64,000 nt of DNA, taken from the NCBI GenBank assembly GCA_047495785.1, contig JBLDXI010000015.1, positions 1,550,001 to 1,614,000 on the forward strand. Reading direction: 5' to 3'. This document shows positions 37,316 to 50,044 of this stretch, piece by piece. The notes under the pieces were generated by a model. The model saw only the letters and a program-made list of their open reading frames with translations, did not search any database and was not told the origin of the DNA. This DNA is from Lepidodermella squamata (lineage: Eukaryota; Gastrotricha). Every line of letters starts with the position of its first letter. The first letter of the stretch is position 1. Both the position numbers and the translations under genes were made by a program.

Positions 37316-40300
37316 TCACTTGGCAATGCCGGCAGATTTTGCCATTTTGTAAAATTCAGACGATTGATTGGCTAGAAGATTAGCTGGAGTGTCGTATTCA
37401 AGCAGCTGCCCGTTCGACAGAACCAATATTCTGAAAAATACAAATAATATTAATCGATTTAAACTTCAACTTTTTATCAATTTTGGCCCTGCATAAATTT
37501 AGGAATATTTTTTCCAAAAATTAATTTTCAACTTAATATTCTGACATCAATAACGGCGAGTCGCATCTTCCCGCGCTATTACATCAGCAGTTCAATTTAG
37601 TGAAAAGATAAAAATAGATCAGGCTACGGAAGCCACATGTAGCGGTCATATTATTAGAAAACTGCCACGAAAATGGCCCACAAAATTTAAGCGCGATAAA
37701 AGATATCAACTTTTTAAAAATTTCGAAAAAAGTGAAATCAAAGATATTTTCGAATTGAGCGAGAAGGACGTTATGATTTGAATGCTCTTCAATTTTCCCA
37801 ATACCAGCAAAATTATTGGGACGATAAAAAATTACGAATCAAGCTTTGGTACGAAATTCGTAAAAAAAAATATCTCGGCATATTATAATAAAAATTACCA
37901 GCTATTTTAGAAGAGCCGTGGAAGATCTTGGAAATTTAAACTTTTAAATACTTAATTTAATACACAATTTTCTTGTCGTTTTTGCTATCAGATATTCTCA
38001 TGGAAAAAAATTAATAATTGAGAAATTAATTAGGTCATTAAAAAAATCCTACATTCCGATGAATATATAATGAATCTAGCGAATTTCGGGCAATTAAAGA
38101 AAATTGCTGTAATAGCAAATTGCCGCAAAAATCACTAAAAAATCGAGTTGGTAAAGTAATAAAAAAGTGTTCATACTTGTCATAGCTGATAACTGTATCG
38201 AGCCGATGCGCAATTGTCATAACAGTCGAATCGGCGAATTCGCGATGCACCATATCCGTAATAATGCGATCCGTATTCACATCAACTGCCGCTGTCGCTT
38301 CATCCATCAGCAAAATATGCGCATGAACTTCGCCGTTTTCGTTCTTCTTCGGCCGCCTCAGCAACGCCCTGGCCATACAAACGAGCTGCCGCTGCCCGGC
38401 CGACAAATTGTCGCCATTCTCCGCAATCGTCATGTCTAGGCCCTTCGAATCAGCGTCGATAAACGGCTTCAAATTCGCCAATTCCAACGCCTTCATCAAC
38501 TCCTCACTCGAATGCTCGTCGAACGGGTCGAGATTGAACCGCAACGTGCCGGAAAATAGCGTCGAATCTTGCGGAATCGGGGTAACAGCCCGGCGTAACG
38601 TGTGAACCCCGATCGACTTCAAATCAATGCCATCGATCGAAATTCGCCCCGAGCTGATTTCAACGAGCCGCAGCAACGCGACGCTCAGGCTGGACTTGCC
38701 AGCCCCGGTTCGGCCGACAATGCCAACCTTCTCCCTGGGCCGAATCGTGAAACTCAACCCGCGTAACGCCGGGTCTAAGCCCTCGCGATATCGTAGCACG
38801 ACGTTTTCAAACACGATTTCACCCGTTTTCGGCCAACTCTTCAACTGAGGCGATAGATCTATAGCCGGGATAGTCCAGTCACCCTCCCTCGGGGTCGTCA
38901 TATATTCATCGATTCGCTCAACCGCGACGATGTTAGTTTCAACCTCCGACGACTGTCTCGCCATCCAGGTTAAAATCGTGGACACGGACAGCGCGTAGGA
39001 TAGCGCGAGGCCAATAGCACCCGGGTCCAGCTCGTCCCGCCTTAAAACGCCGAATAACGCCGTCGCGAAGACAATCAACGAGCCGAGAAGTTCCATACGA
39101 ACCGACAGCCATCGATTGCCCATCTGCGTGGCATAGGTCGCCATTTGACTCTCGTCCAGACTCTTCAAAAACGAGTTGTTGAACGTCTCCTGCTTACCAA
39201 ACGCTCGGATTGTCGAGACGCCGGTGATAGTCTCGGAGAACTGCGAGAAAAGCGGCGATCTCGCGACTGATTCAATGCGCCGGATTTGCCGCATTGACGA
39301 CACGAAAACTCGCTGGACGAAGATATAAACTGCCAGTAACGGCAGGCCGACTGATAGAAAAATCGGTAGTTTGATCGAAATGATGATAAAAGTCGCGCAA
39401 ACTGTTAGGAAAAGCGACAGAAAACCCATAATTGTCTCGCGTAGAGTTGAATCGACGACTTCGATATCCTTCGAGAATCGATTCACGATACGCCCGATTG
39501 GGGTTGATTCGAAAAACAGCATCGATGTGTGGGCTATGTTGTCTAGCAAACGATTGTGCAGGCCAACAGCGGCTCGGAGAGACGAAAAAGCGACTACAAT
39601 CGTCGACAACATCATGGCGACCATTTGGCCTGTATACAACAGGGACAAAATCGTGAAATTTTCCGCTTTCCGAGGTAGAGCTTCGGTCGCGTTTTTCGCA
39701 ACGGCATCTGTCCAATTTGCGAGGTAGTTCTGGGCCCCGACTGATAGAACGTAGGATAGGACGAGGAATAGGAACATGATAATGACGAAAAATGCGCCGA
39801 GGGCCTTGGCGTAGCTTGAGAAAATTGACATTTTCACGCGGCCTTCTTTGATTTCTTCCGCCTCGGTGATTCGCTGGTTCTTCTTCTTCTTCGCATCATC
39901 TTTTTCTGGTTCTTTGGTTTCGCCTGAAAAATGAAGAAAATTAAAAAAATAATCATTTTGATATATTCTAGTTGTATATTATAGCATTTCTGAGTACTTG
40001 AGCAAATAAATTCTACGATGCGCCGCATGTCCTAGAGTGAATTTTTTGGATTATACTTGTGGACCTTTGTAGAAAGGGTGTTTGCTGTTTGCGAGTAATA
40101 AATAAATTGCACTAGAAATTAGTCGAGCAATTTTAGTTCTAAAAAAACTTGAAATATTGAAACAATGCTCACCCATCTACACTGATAAAAACAGAATAAA
40201 AGCTTAATACTAGGAAAATAATTTTAAAATCAAATTCAATTTTTTTAAATGCTCCTTCTCGTAAATTTTCAATGAAACCAACAGTGCGTAAAACTTGAGT

Positions 40301-43300
40301 CAGTTTTCCTTCATTATATAATTTTTATTGAATTGATTCTTGAATTATTTTTCACTCTTCCGATATAGACTTTGCCAGTATACAACATGCTTTTTTACAA
40401 TTTTTTGCAAATCATCCCGTTTACTTTGAAGCCTTTGTTAACTGGCTTTGACGCCATGACGCTTTCACGCCTTTGTTTTGAAGCCTTTTACTGAGCTTTC
40501 CCTGCTTTGTAGGGGGCCCTACTACGTAAAATTTTCAATTTGCCCGGCATCCACGTATTTTTTCGGCGAATATCTGCACTAAATTTACTGAAAGTTATGA
40601 CGGCTCATCTTACTAGTAAGCTGAACAAACAATAAACAAGCACTATGGTCAAGACAAACGACTCGAATAGGAAAATAATATAATTACATGATAATGGGGT
40701 GGTAAAATATTATCATGAAAAAAATCCAAAAATTAATTTTAGGCGATTTTTCAACAGCTGAGGTTAATTAAAATCCAAATTCATAAAATGTCGCAAAAAA
40801 ATATGCCGAGTTTAAATTAGCGCTTTGACTGAAGCTCGGCTGATTTTTTCACCCAAATCAGCTGTGAATTTGAAAACAATAGAATGAAAAATATTTCCAA
40901 GGAATCGAACCTCTACAAAAATGAAGAAAATTTACTGACAGATAGTCGGTTTGATGCATTCTACGAATTTCTACGAATTTGATTTGTACAACGACGATTC
41001 TCAGCTCTCAATATCAAGAGTATATGAACAATTTACATCTATAGGCTTTAGTCCGATCAGATGGTTTCGTCAATGTTGCCGAAAAGTCTTGCTACTTCCG
41101 GTTAATGGGAAAAAATGCAACCTTATTTCATATAAAATTGATGAATATCTTGCTATATTATTTTCCTCCAGAAAGTCCCAAATTGGATTTTGAAATTTTT
41201 CAGCGCGGCAAACTTTACTTCCAGTTTCTCATTAATTCTAATAGCGATGCCATTTGCAAAACATTGTCAACCTTTGTCTATCGAAAAAGCCGCATCACGT
41301 TTTTTTGTTTAAGGATTTTTTCAAGTTTCTCATAAACAGCCATAAGGAAGCACTCAACACGTATTTCCTGTAAATTTTCTTCGGCGCGTCATTGTTGAGT
41401 CAGAAAAATAAATGGCTTACTTGTCGGACGTTTTCTGATACTCGAATTAGTCGAGCTTTGCCGCTTGAGATCCGGTGCAATTTCAACATCCACAACTAGA
41501 GCACTCAAGCTCAAGCGCCTCGCTGTTGTCCACATCCTGCGACTGCATATACGACCGAATCAGGTCAACAAACAACGGACTAGCGGCTAACATCTCCCGA
41601 AAATTGCCCTGAGCAACAATCCGGCCCTTATCCATCAGAATGATATGATCAGTCTGAGGTAGGAAATTCAATCGATGAGTCGCCCAAATTCTAGTTTTCG
41701 GGTGTTGCTGGCCTAGTAGGCCAGTTGGGCCGATAACTCGGTCGAACAAATGCCGAGCCGTGTAGGAATCAACGGCAGAAAGCGGATCGTCCAACAAATA
41801 CACGTCAGATTTCGCGTAAACAGCTCGAGCCAGAGAAATTCGCTGCTTCTGCCCGCCTGATAAATTGATGCCCTTTTCGCCGATTTCAGTCATATCGCCC
41901 GCGGCTAGAATTTCAAGATCCGGCGTAAGAGCGCAGGCGTCGATGACTTCCCGATAGAACTGCGGCTCTTCACGTGATGAAAACAGAATATTACCCTTCA
42001 GCGTCGCGTTTTGAATCCACGGAATTTGAGCGACGTAGCCGCAAGATCCTGACAGATCGACTGAGCCATTCAATTTCAGCATTTCACCGAGAATAGCCGA
42101 GAGTAAGGACGATTTACCAGCGCCAACTTCGCCGACAATCGCGACTAAAGCGCCTCTTTTCACCTCTAAATTAATCGAATTCAACTCGAATTTCTCGCTC
42201 GATTTTTCGTCGCTCTGATCGGTCCACGTGAAATGGCCATCTCGAATAGCCAGCGATAAATTTCCCGTCGATCGATTCCTCGTTACCGCTGTTTCGTCAA
42301 TTTCGTCCAGTAGCAAGTAATCGGCGATTCGTTTCATCGAAACAGTCGATTGAACAACTGCGTTAATGACATTCGGCAGCATAACCAGTGGAGCTCGCAT
42401 TATATTGAATAAAACTATCGAGGTAAAGGCCTTGATGGGGTCTAAATTAGCCTCAGGATCGGTGAAAATGTACGTGGCAAAGGTGACCAGTGTCACAATA
42501 TGCGGTGCAAGGTTCCAAATGAAGGAGGAGAAGATTTGGAGTAGGATTGATTTCCTCAATAAAGCCACTTCTTCCCGTCTAGCCTTCAGAACTTTGTCCT
42601 GGAATGACTTTTCCCATGCGTATAGTTTGATCGCCTTCATTCCTAACAGCATTTCGTTAACCAGCTTGATCCTCTCGTCTTTTTTCTTCATTTTCGCGAG
42701 CTGGTACCTTTTCGCAATTCTAGCTTTAATTCCACTGATTACTATGAAGAAAATCATGACGAAAAGACCGGCTAGAGTTGCTGGGCCAAGATTGATCCAT
42801 AATAGAGCGAGAGAAACTGTGATTTGAAGCGGCGATGACCATAAAATGTGTAAAAACATCGCAATGTCCAGAAAATGACTCGCGTCGACTGACATTAGGT
42901 TAACAGCTTGGCCTGTTGTTGTTTTCTGTCGGGCTATGTTTGATAGTCGCAGGCCTTTGTCGAAAATCGCTCCGGTCAAGGCTGCACGGGTTCTGAGGCC
43001 TACGATGCCAACGTTATAGAAATATTGCTGCATAACAGCGGTTTGGAGCAATGAGTTGAAAAATAGCCCAGTAACAGCCATATAGCCGTGCCAAGTCGGT
43101 CTAGTTCGACTGTCTTTAATGTAGCCAGTGATGAGCATCATATAAACAGGGCCGAGTAGAAGAAGCGAATCTTGAATAAGTTTGAGCAGGCCAGATAACA
43201 CAAATCGCGCGCCAAAGGCTTTGAAGAGAGCCTTCAACAGGGTGATATTTGATTTTTTCGGAGGTTGCGGTGATGCGGCGGTGGTGGGGTTCGGCTCGGC

Positions 43301-44445
43301 TTCAACGTTCAAGACGTTCTGCTTGAAAGTGCAGGTGCATTGATTCCAAGCTTTCGAGAATCGGTCGCAAAGAACACGACTCCATTCATCAGGGGGCAGC
43401 ATCCATATATTAGACGGCTTGAGAGGCTTACGCCATCCGGTAACAATCAATCTATACAGAATACAGAACTATAATCACAAGTCAAATTGAAATGGGGAAA
43501 ATTAATACTCGGTCATCCACCAAAATGTGAGACGCGAAACCACTGAAGCTTCGAGTTCGGGACTTGGACGCTAAAATCAGAAAGTTTGGACATGGAAAAG
43601 ATTAAACCAAGGGGCTCACGTGATCAACCAGAGGCTTCACGGTATCATTCTCTTCCAACAGCAAATCTTCTTTGTCCGGAACAACCCGTTTTGGAACACC
43701 AACAAAGCCATATATAGCTGTTTGAGTGATTGATATTGTCAGTAGAATGCAAGTGTAAACAAAATAGACACTTGTTGGCAGAGTCTGGAAAATGAAACAT
43801 CTTTGCAATGCATACAGATCAAATGCGTATCAATACTAACCGAATACCACTCTTGTACGATTCCAGACGCGAGACGAATACAAATTATGATTAACGTTAG
43901 TATCCAAAACATGAACAGACAGATCGAGGTGGAACGTTTTTGCTTGAGCTCGATGAAGCTTAGCAACAACACAATTACCTATAATTTATCATTATGCGAG
44001 GGGAAAAGAGGTTTTGTGATAACTTACACTGGCCACAACCATGGCAAACAGACGAATCAATGCATGGTATATCGGCCTTCGAGAAACTAAGACTAGATCA
44101 AGGGTGTAAATCAGCTCGGTGAGATATAGGCACAGGAGCAAGAACGAAAACAACACTTTTATAATCGGAACAGGTCCCCTTCTGCGCTCCAACGATGAAG
44201 AAGGCTTGCCATTGACACTGTGGAGAAGATAAAGCAAGTACGGCAGGCAAACAATCGTTGCGAAACCAGCTGGAATGAATGCAGTAACTGTGTCATGAGC
44301 ACATAGATTGAGATCGAGGGTTTCATTCAAAGACGAGGATTGCTGCAAGAGAACGAATGAAATATAGGAAATTTGCTCAAACAAGACTTACTGGTCCCAC
44401 ACAAAGAAAACCAGCGACAACCGTATTGACGTCGGCTTGAGGCAT
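37316..44445 (-). CDS. MRP1-like ABC transporter, ABCC family (9 exons)
   Basis: Exons 44445-44392, 44342-44028, 43978-43841, 43784-43620, 43570-43509, 43451-41534, 41463-41421, 39923-38177 and 37430-37316 join in frame to 1518 aa, as in MRP1 (1531). It should export glutathione, glucuronide or sulfate conjugates from the plasma membrane. An extra N-terminal TMD0 of about five helices (exons 1-4) and a L0 linker (SRLTFWWMTELIVTGWRKPL) mark the long MRP type. TMD1 is in exon 6, with NBD1 (GEVGAGKSS, LSGGQKQR, DDPLSAVD). TMD2 and NBD2 (GRTGAGKSS, LSAGQRQL, LLMDEATAAVD) are in exon 8. The NBD1-TMD2 linker is Ser then Lys-rich (RQSSTNSS, EKDDAKKKKN). The intron 41533-41464 is inferred only from frame: its donor GTGGAC is poor, and without it the frame stops at 41483. 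A second explanation is a frameshift. Introns 7 and 8 are 1.5 and 0.75 kb. Confidence 0.92.
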
Positions 44446-46589
44446 AGCAATTCGATCAAGTTGCAAAAGCTAAGTCACAAAACGGACCCAGCAGCAACAA
44501 AACTCAATATGTAAAATCAATAAGAAATCTATGAACGACAACAAGATTCGCGGGTATAAAGCACTGACAGAATATAGCATGCAGTAAACTGAAGCGGCGA
44601 GCGGCGAAGCTCTTAGGCCGATTTCATCCTTCATCTAAAATTCAGAAATGACATGACTACAAGCCGGCAATGGATATAAAGTGGAAATAAGTAAGTGATA
44701 ACCACAGTAATTCCATCAACCGAATTTCAGTAAAATCTTCGCCATATGCGACTTGTGAACGGATATCAGAAGATATTCAAAAGTATCATGTGGGTCAAAA
44801 TTTCAGCTGACACATCTATCACCAGGGCTGCATTCAGTGCAAGGTGTGCGAGGCAAGAGGCAAAAAGTGGGTCAAATACTAGCCGGGTATCGCACTACCG
44901 GCATCGGCGTAAATATACCGCCACGTCAGGCTTCAAGGTTTAAGATATTATTAAAAGTAAATCAATTTCGGCAATAACTAATTTAAGCTGTTTATTTAAA
45001 AATAAATTAAGCGTTATATTATTATTTAATGGTAGCATGATATTTAAGGCAAAAGAAAAGTGGGCTCACTTTTGCCTCCGAATCGCATGTCGTTTGCAAA
45101 TAAACCATGATTGGCCCATGAAAATGTTGCATATTCTTTCAGTAAGTATATTGTTCTTATCATAATCCAGAAGAAGCTTATAAATTTTGACACAGTTTTG
45201 CAGCAAACATTCATTGTGAAAAATTGATCCTCCTTTAAATTCACGGAGGGAACTGATTTTTAGACCTGTAGTACTTTCAGAAGTAAGCGAACTAATAGGA
45301 AGCTCAACCCAGCTACCAGTTAGCTACGCTTGCCTCAAGGCAGTGCCGTCGCATCGGTCCTGTATATTCTGTATTCGGCGGAGTTGCCTGCTACGATGCT
45401 ACGATGTCCCCTACTCAACTACTCACAACGCAATGCTAACTTCAGAGATGAGAGATGACAGTTATTGTGAATTTGACTCTCAAAAGAAAGCACTGACTCC
45501 AAGAAACATTTATTTCATAAAGCTTATCCTTCGAATGACTGAGCGCACATAAGATTGTGCTTGGCGTATGACTTGGGCCTCGCTAACTGCTAGGCCCCAT
45601 ATCGCGGGGTGGGAGACAGAACGACCTGCCTAAAATAGAAACAAATGGCGTAAAACTACTTTTTGCATCTCCGTCAAGTCAGTCGCGTGCGGGAAAAACT
45701 GAGCGCCAGTTTTTCTATGCATCAAATGCATCAAGCCAGGCGGAACTCTCTTTCATCATCGATTCATCGATATTAATAATAATCATTGTTAGTCCAGTTA
45801 ATGTTGGTCAATCTCCATCGATGTTATCGTTATAGCTACTAGTGTCTCGTGTCCTAGAGCATCAGCCGGATCTACCTTATGAGTCGCTTTCCATTTTGAA
45901 GACGCAAAATTGAATGATTTACTGTGCCAGCGCTATTTCGACCATGGCAACAAGGACTGCAGTACCAAAACCAAGGGTAAACTCAACCGCCTACAACGTC
46001 TTCAAATCCGAACAAAGTGAGGACCCGCAAAGCAGCCTGAAGGTCGACGATCTGGTTACTCGGCGGGCAAATCGATTCTCCATATAGCACATTCTGTTTT
46101 TCGAGTTAGTAGAACGTGACGAGGTTTCTAATTGCCTTGTTTACGCAGAGCTTTAATTTTACGTGTAATTTCAGCATTCGTGTTTAATACTCTGCAGGGC
46201 ACAGTGCAATGCATCGAAATAATCCCCTCAAGCATTGTTGCTGCTAGATATCTACGTCACAGGGCTGCTTGCAGTTGGGTTGATTCTTAGCTCACATTTT
46301 AATAGGCCATAAATTTGAGAACAACAAGCTTTGTCAGTTTTAACCTCAGGTTGATATTCACAATAAAGAAGTTGACGGAGTACTCTGAATTTATAAGCTC
46401 AGGAGTAATTAATAACTAAGCCAAACAATCAAAGTAGCTTTTGTGTCGTACAAGTCGCTTGAGACTTCTGCAAACACTTGAAGTCCCAGAGCATACAGTA
46501 TCATCTCATACCCAATACAATATATTCGCGGTACAATGTTTAATCTCATTGCCAGTTCCAAAAAGTGTGCTATATATTTTTGATAGACC
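44446..46589. other. Divergent intergenic region between ABCC and ferroxidase genes
   Basis: Both flanking genes start from this 2.1-kb interval, so it should hold two promoters, but no confident TATA or metal-response element was picked out. No coding exon recognised. Confidence 0.45.
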
Positions 46590-49500
46590 ATGGATCTAAT
46601 ATTTTGTTGGATTTTACTATCAGTTGTGCCATTGGCGGCGTCAATTGAACGGCATTACTACATTGGAATAATCGAAGTGGAATGGGATTATTTAGCTTCA
46701 TCAGCCCGCGAGATATCTATGACTCCGAGGATATCTGTTACCAGTCGCACGACGACTACAATGAGCATGTTTATGAACATGGGAATGAACATGAATATGG
46801 CAAATTTGAACATTGCCACTGGCCACGCTAATCATGGCACAGAACAGGCAACAGCTACACGTCCTGCAAACTCAGATCAGCAACAGCATCAACATGGGAG
46901 AAAAAAGCGAGAAACGAATACTACGAAGACCACTTACGTAAAAGCTGTGTTTCGCTTGTTTAAGAGCGCAAATTTCACGGAGAGAATAGATCACCTCCGA
47001 GGTTTAGGTCTCGTTGGTCCTCTGATTGTTGCATCTCCAGGTGACCGAGTTTTCATCCACTGCAAAAATTTCGCTCGCTTTGATTTCAACGTCCACCCGC
47101 ATCTTGTTAGATACAGCTCTGACGAAGAACCCGGTGTGCCTGCATTCGGGGGCGAATATACCTACGAATGGTTCCTACGAGATAACGACCAACTTACCGA
47201 TGAGCAGCCATGCTCCTTAGGAGCCTATCACAGCGGTCTGAACTCCCTGGGTGCAGAAATCGAAGCTGGGCTATTTGGGCCACTATTGATTTGCAAGTCC
47301 GATGTTGCTCCAAGCTCTATCGCGGAATACTCTTTGAAAAATGGAGATGCTCTTGCTTTTGCGATTCCCTATGTATTCAACGAAGCAGAAAGCGTTTACA
47401 AGGCTGTAAATAACATTAACCCACTCGAACGACACGTTTTCCCAACAGTAAATGGCATTTCCGGTATTACCCATCCCGATATTTCAATTTTTGAGCCCAA
47501 AAGCTGCAATGCATCGTTGTGGTTGAATACTTTCACTCTTGGGGGCACTGCTAATTTTCATCTTATGACAACAAGCTGCGGGCTCATGATGACGAATGGT
47601 AGAACAATGACCGATACAATTCCCGTGTACCCTGGCAGTTTCAGAACGACCTCATTCTCAGTTGAAGAACTCCTGAGAAGCTCGGATACTCTACCTTGTA
47701 AGCTTCAAACTGCCGATGAAGGACTCCGAAATGCCGGTAATAAACCTTGACCAAATTTCAATGGAAAATCGTTAATTACGTATTTCTTGCAGGTATGCTC
47801 ATACAGTTGGTTCCGCACTCATTAAATTGCAGGTTGATGGAAACATTCAACAAGATTGAAGAGAATATTCCGTTTTACAACTTAACAATTAAGGAAGTGA
47901 AATGGAACTATTCACGGGAAGAAAATGTTTCGAGCTTCTCGAAACTCAAGTTTGAGGGGTCTGAACAATTTTCACCTGGATTGCTTGGCCCTGAATTGTT
48001 GGCACGCATATCTCAACAATTTGGAGTAAAGTTAAAGGTTCCTCGATCTACTATTCAGAATTTACCCGGTTTCGAACTTAAAATGCCCGAAATTATTAAA
48101 ACAATACGGCGAACTGACGAATCAACATCGGAAGACATCATCATTCTATATTACTATGAAATCAAGCCTAGCAAAATTGGATCAAACTTCGACTCACCTT
48201 GCCGACCGTTCATCTACTCAGCTTCGATCGATAGGGCTATAAACGATACTCTTGACATGTCTCCATTTGACACAGGTCTCTTTGGACCTTTGGTGGTTTG
48301 CAAAAGTGAAGCAGATCTGCTTAATTTGAAATCGCAGCCCTTCTATTCGATTGCTCCAATCATAATCGACGAAAGGCACTCATGGCTTGCCAAATCGAAT
48401 GAAGCGTGCCTGAAATCGCAGTCTTCCTCGCTTTTTCACACAATTAATGGTTTGTCCGATGGTTCAGCTGATTTCGGCTTGCTACCAAGCAACTCTTCGA
48501 TAACGTGGTTTCTGCTCTCGATACCACCGCTTCCTGGCCGCCAGATGATATTTCAGCATTCAGTTTCTTTCATCTCAAGTAGTGGGCAGAATGGCATTTT
48601 TGCCGAGCGATATGATGACAACAACGAAACTGAGCTCACACTCACACCAGGCTCAACAGTGGTGTTCCACGGAGCTGGGAAGGCAGTTTTGATGAATCTA
48701 AACAACACATCTTCCATCTCAAATGGAACGCTAGAGAAATGGCAGATGATCTGCCAACTCACTGGGTATTTGAGAAATGGCATGCTTGCAACGTTTTCTA
48801 CTCGAGCTTCATCAGAAGCAACTATTACGCCTTCTAAAACCGAGGAAAAAGTAGATCGTTACTTCATAACAGTTCAAGAGTTGGACTGGGATTATAAGGG
48901 TGAGGTTAGCCACACTCAATCGGAATCTGGCCATCACAGCCATCACGGTGGCAGTTCTGATGACTCAGTTCTATCAAGCCGGAGGACAATTTTTCGAAAG
49001 CTTCTTTACCGAGATGCCGTAAATGTAACTAGAAGCGAACGAGATTCTCACCTCAGCCTCATGGGCCCTGTAATTTATATCACCCCGGAACGCCCTGTCG
49101 AAGTCACCCTGCTTAATATGGCAAGCAAAGCTGTCAGTATTCAGCCTGGGGCTGGAATCATTACCGAAGCAAAGTCTGAGCTTCTAATAGATGGAGCTGT
49201 TGAACCTGGGAAATCGGTGACGTTTACATGGCGTCTACCAGAAAATTTTGTATTCGCCGCCACTCCAAGCGACGCTTTTCCTGAATGTTCAGCTACTCTA
49301 TACACATCCAACACTGACAAAATTGGTGATTTTTACGCTGGCCTAGTCGGTCCAGTTTTGATTTGCCCTAACCGAAAGAGCGCTGAGGAGAAACACGACG
49401 TTCCACGATTTTTTTCATTTTATGCGAGGTTCAACGAATATCTGAGTAGCTTAGCTCAAACAAATAATATAACGCAGGAAGAAATCAACTCATCATCTCA

Positions 49501-49899
49501 AACGCTTATTTTCGACACGGTAAATGGTAGGCTGAATGGAGCTGTCGATTCGCCCGGCTTCTCTTTCCACACAAATCAAAGCGCGGACTGGTTCATGTTT
49601 GCGGCCGGAGATTTCGACGACGTCCATATGGTACATTACCACGGATCTTCACTAGCTTACGTCGATACTGATGCGGGAAATACACCTCGTATTGCTGATA
49701 CGTTTACGGTTTTTCCTGGGGAATCGATATCAGGTCTGGCTGTGGCTGGTCGGATGCGTCAAGTTCCAGCTGGTATTTGGCCTATTCATTGTCACGGTAT
49801 ATCACTCCTGTCGTTTTAAACACATTTTTATTTCATATTTTTTCAGTTTTGGAACATTCAATGCGTGGCATGGTTGCGCAATACTCAGTTCAGCATTAA
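46590..49899 (+). CDS. Secreted ceruloplasmin-like multicopper oxidase
   Basis: Exons 46590-47736, 47793-49796 and 49847-49899 join (phase 1 at both junctions, as in the paralogue) to 1067 aa, the size of ceruloplasmin. A signal peptide precedes SIERHYYIGIIEVEWDY. The N-terminal loop is Met-rich (58-70, MSMFMNMGMNMNM), then Gln/His-rich, ending in a furin-type RKKR (104-107). Domain 1 keeps VHPH (169-171), but has YHSG where ceruloplasmin has YHSH. Domain 4 reads CQLTGYLRNGM, so the type-1 histidine kept in the paralogue is Tyr here. Domain 6 has VHMVHYHG and IHCHVLEHSMRGM, a full set. A His-rich loop (HHSHHGG) precedes domain 5. The protein stops soon after the last copper motif and has no membrane anchor, so it should be soluble and extracellular. 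Its 3' end faces the PHYHD1-like gene, 145 bp away. Confidence 0.93.
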
Positions 49900-50044
49900 C
49901 ATTGTATTTATGAGTTACTCCTTCCAGAAACACTACTTCCTTTTTGATAAAATATGCCTACCGTCGATATGTAATCGCTAGCCAGCTTGTAGTCTTTGGT
50001 CAAATTAGAGAAGGCAAAGGACAGTAAAATATATTTCGTTTCAT

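Noticed and set aside
40895-40960. Possible tRNA on minus (GGTTCGATTCC-like B box)
   Set aside because: No matching A box or acceptor stem could be folded upstream.
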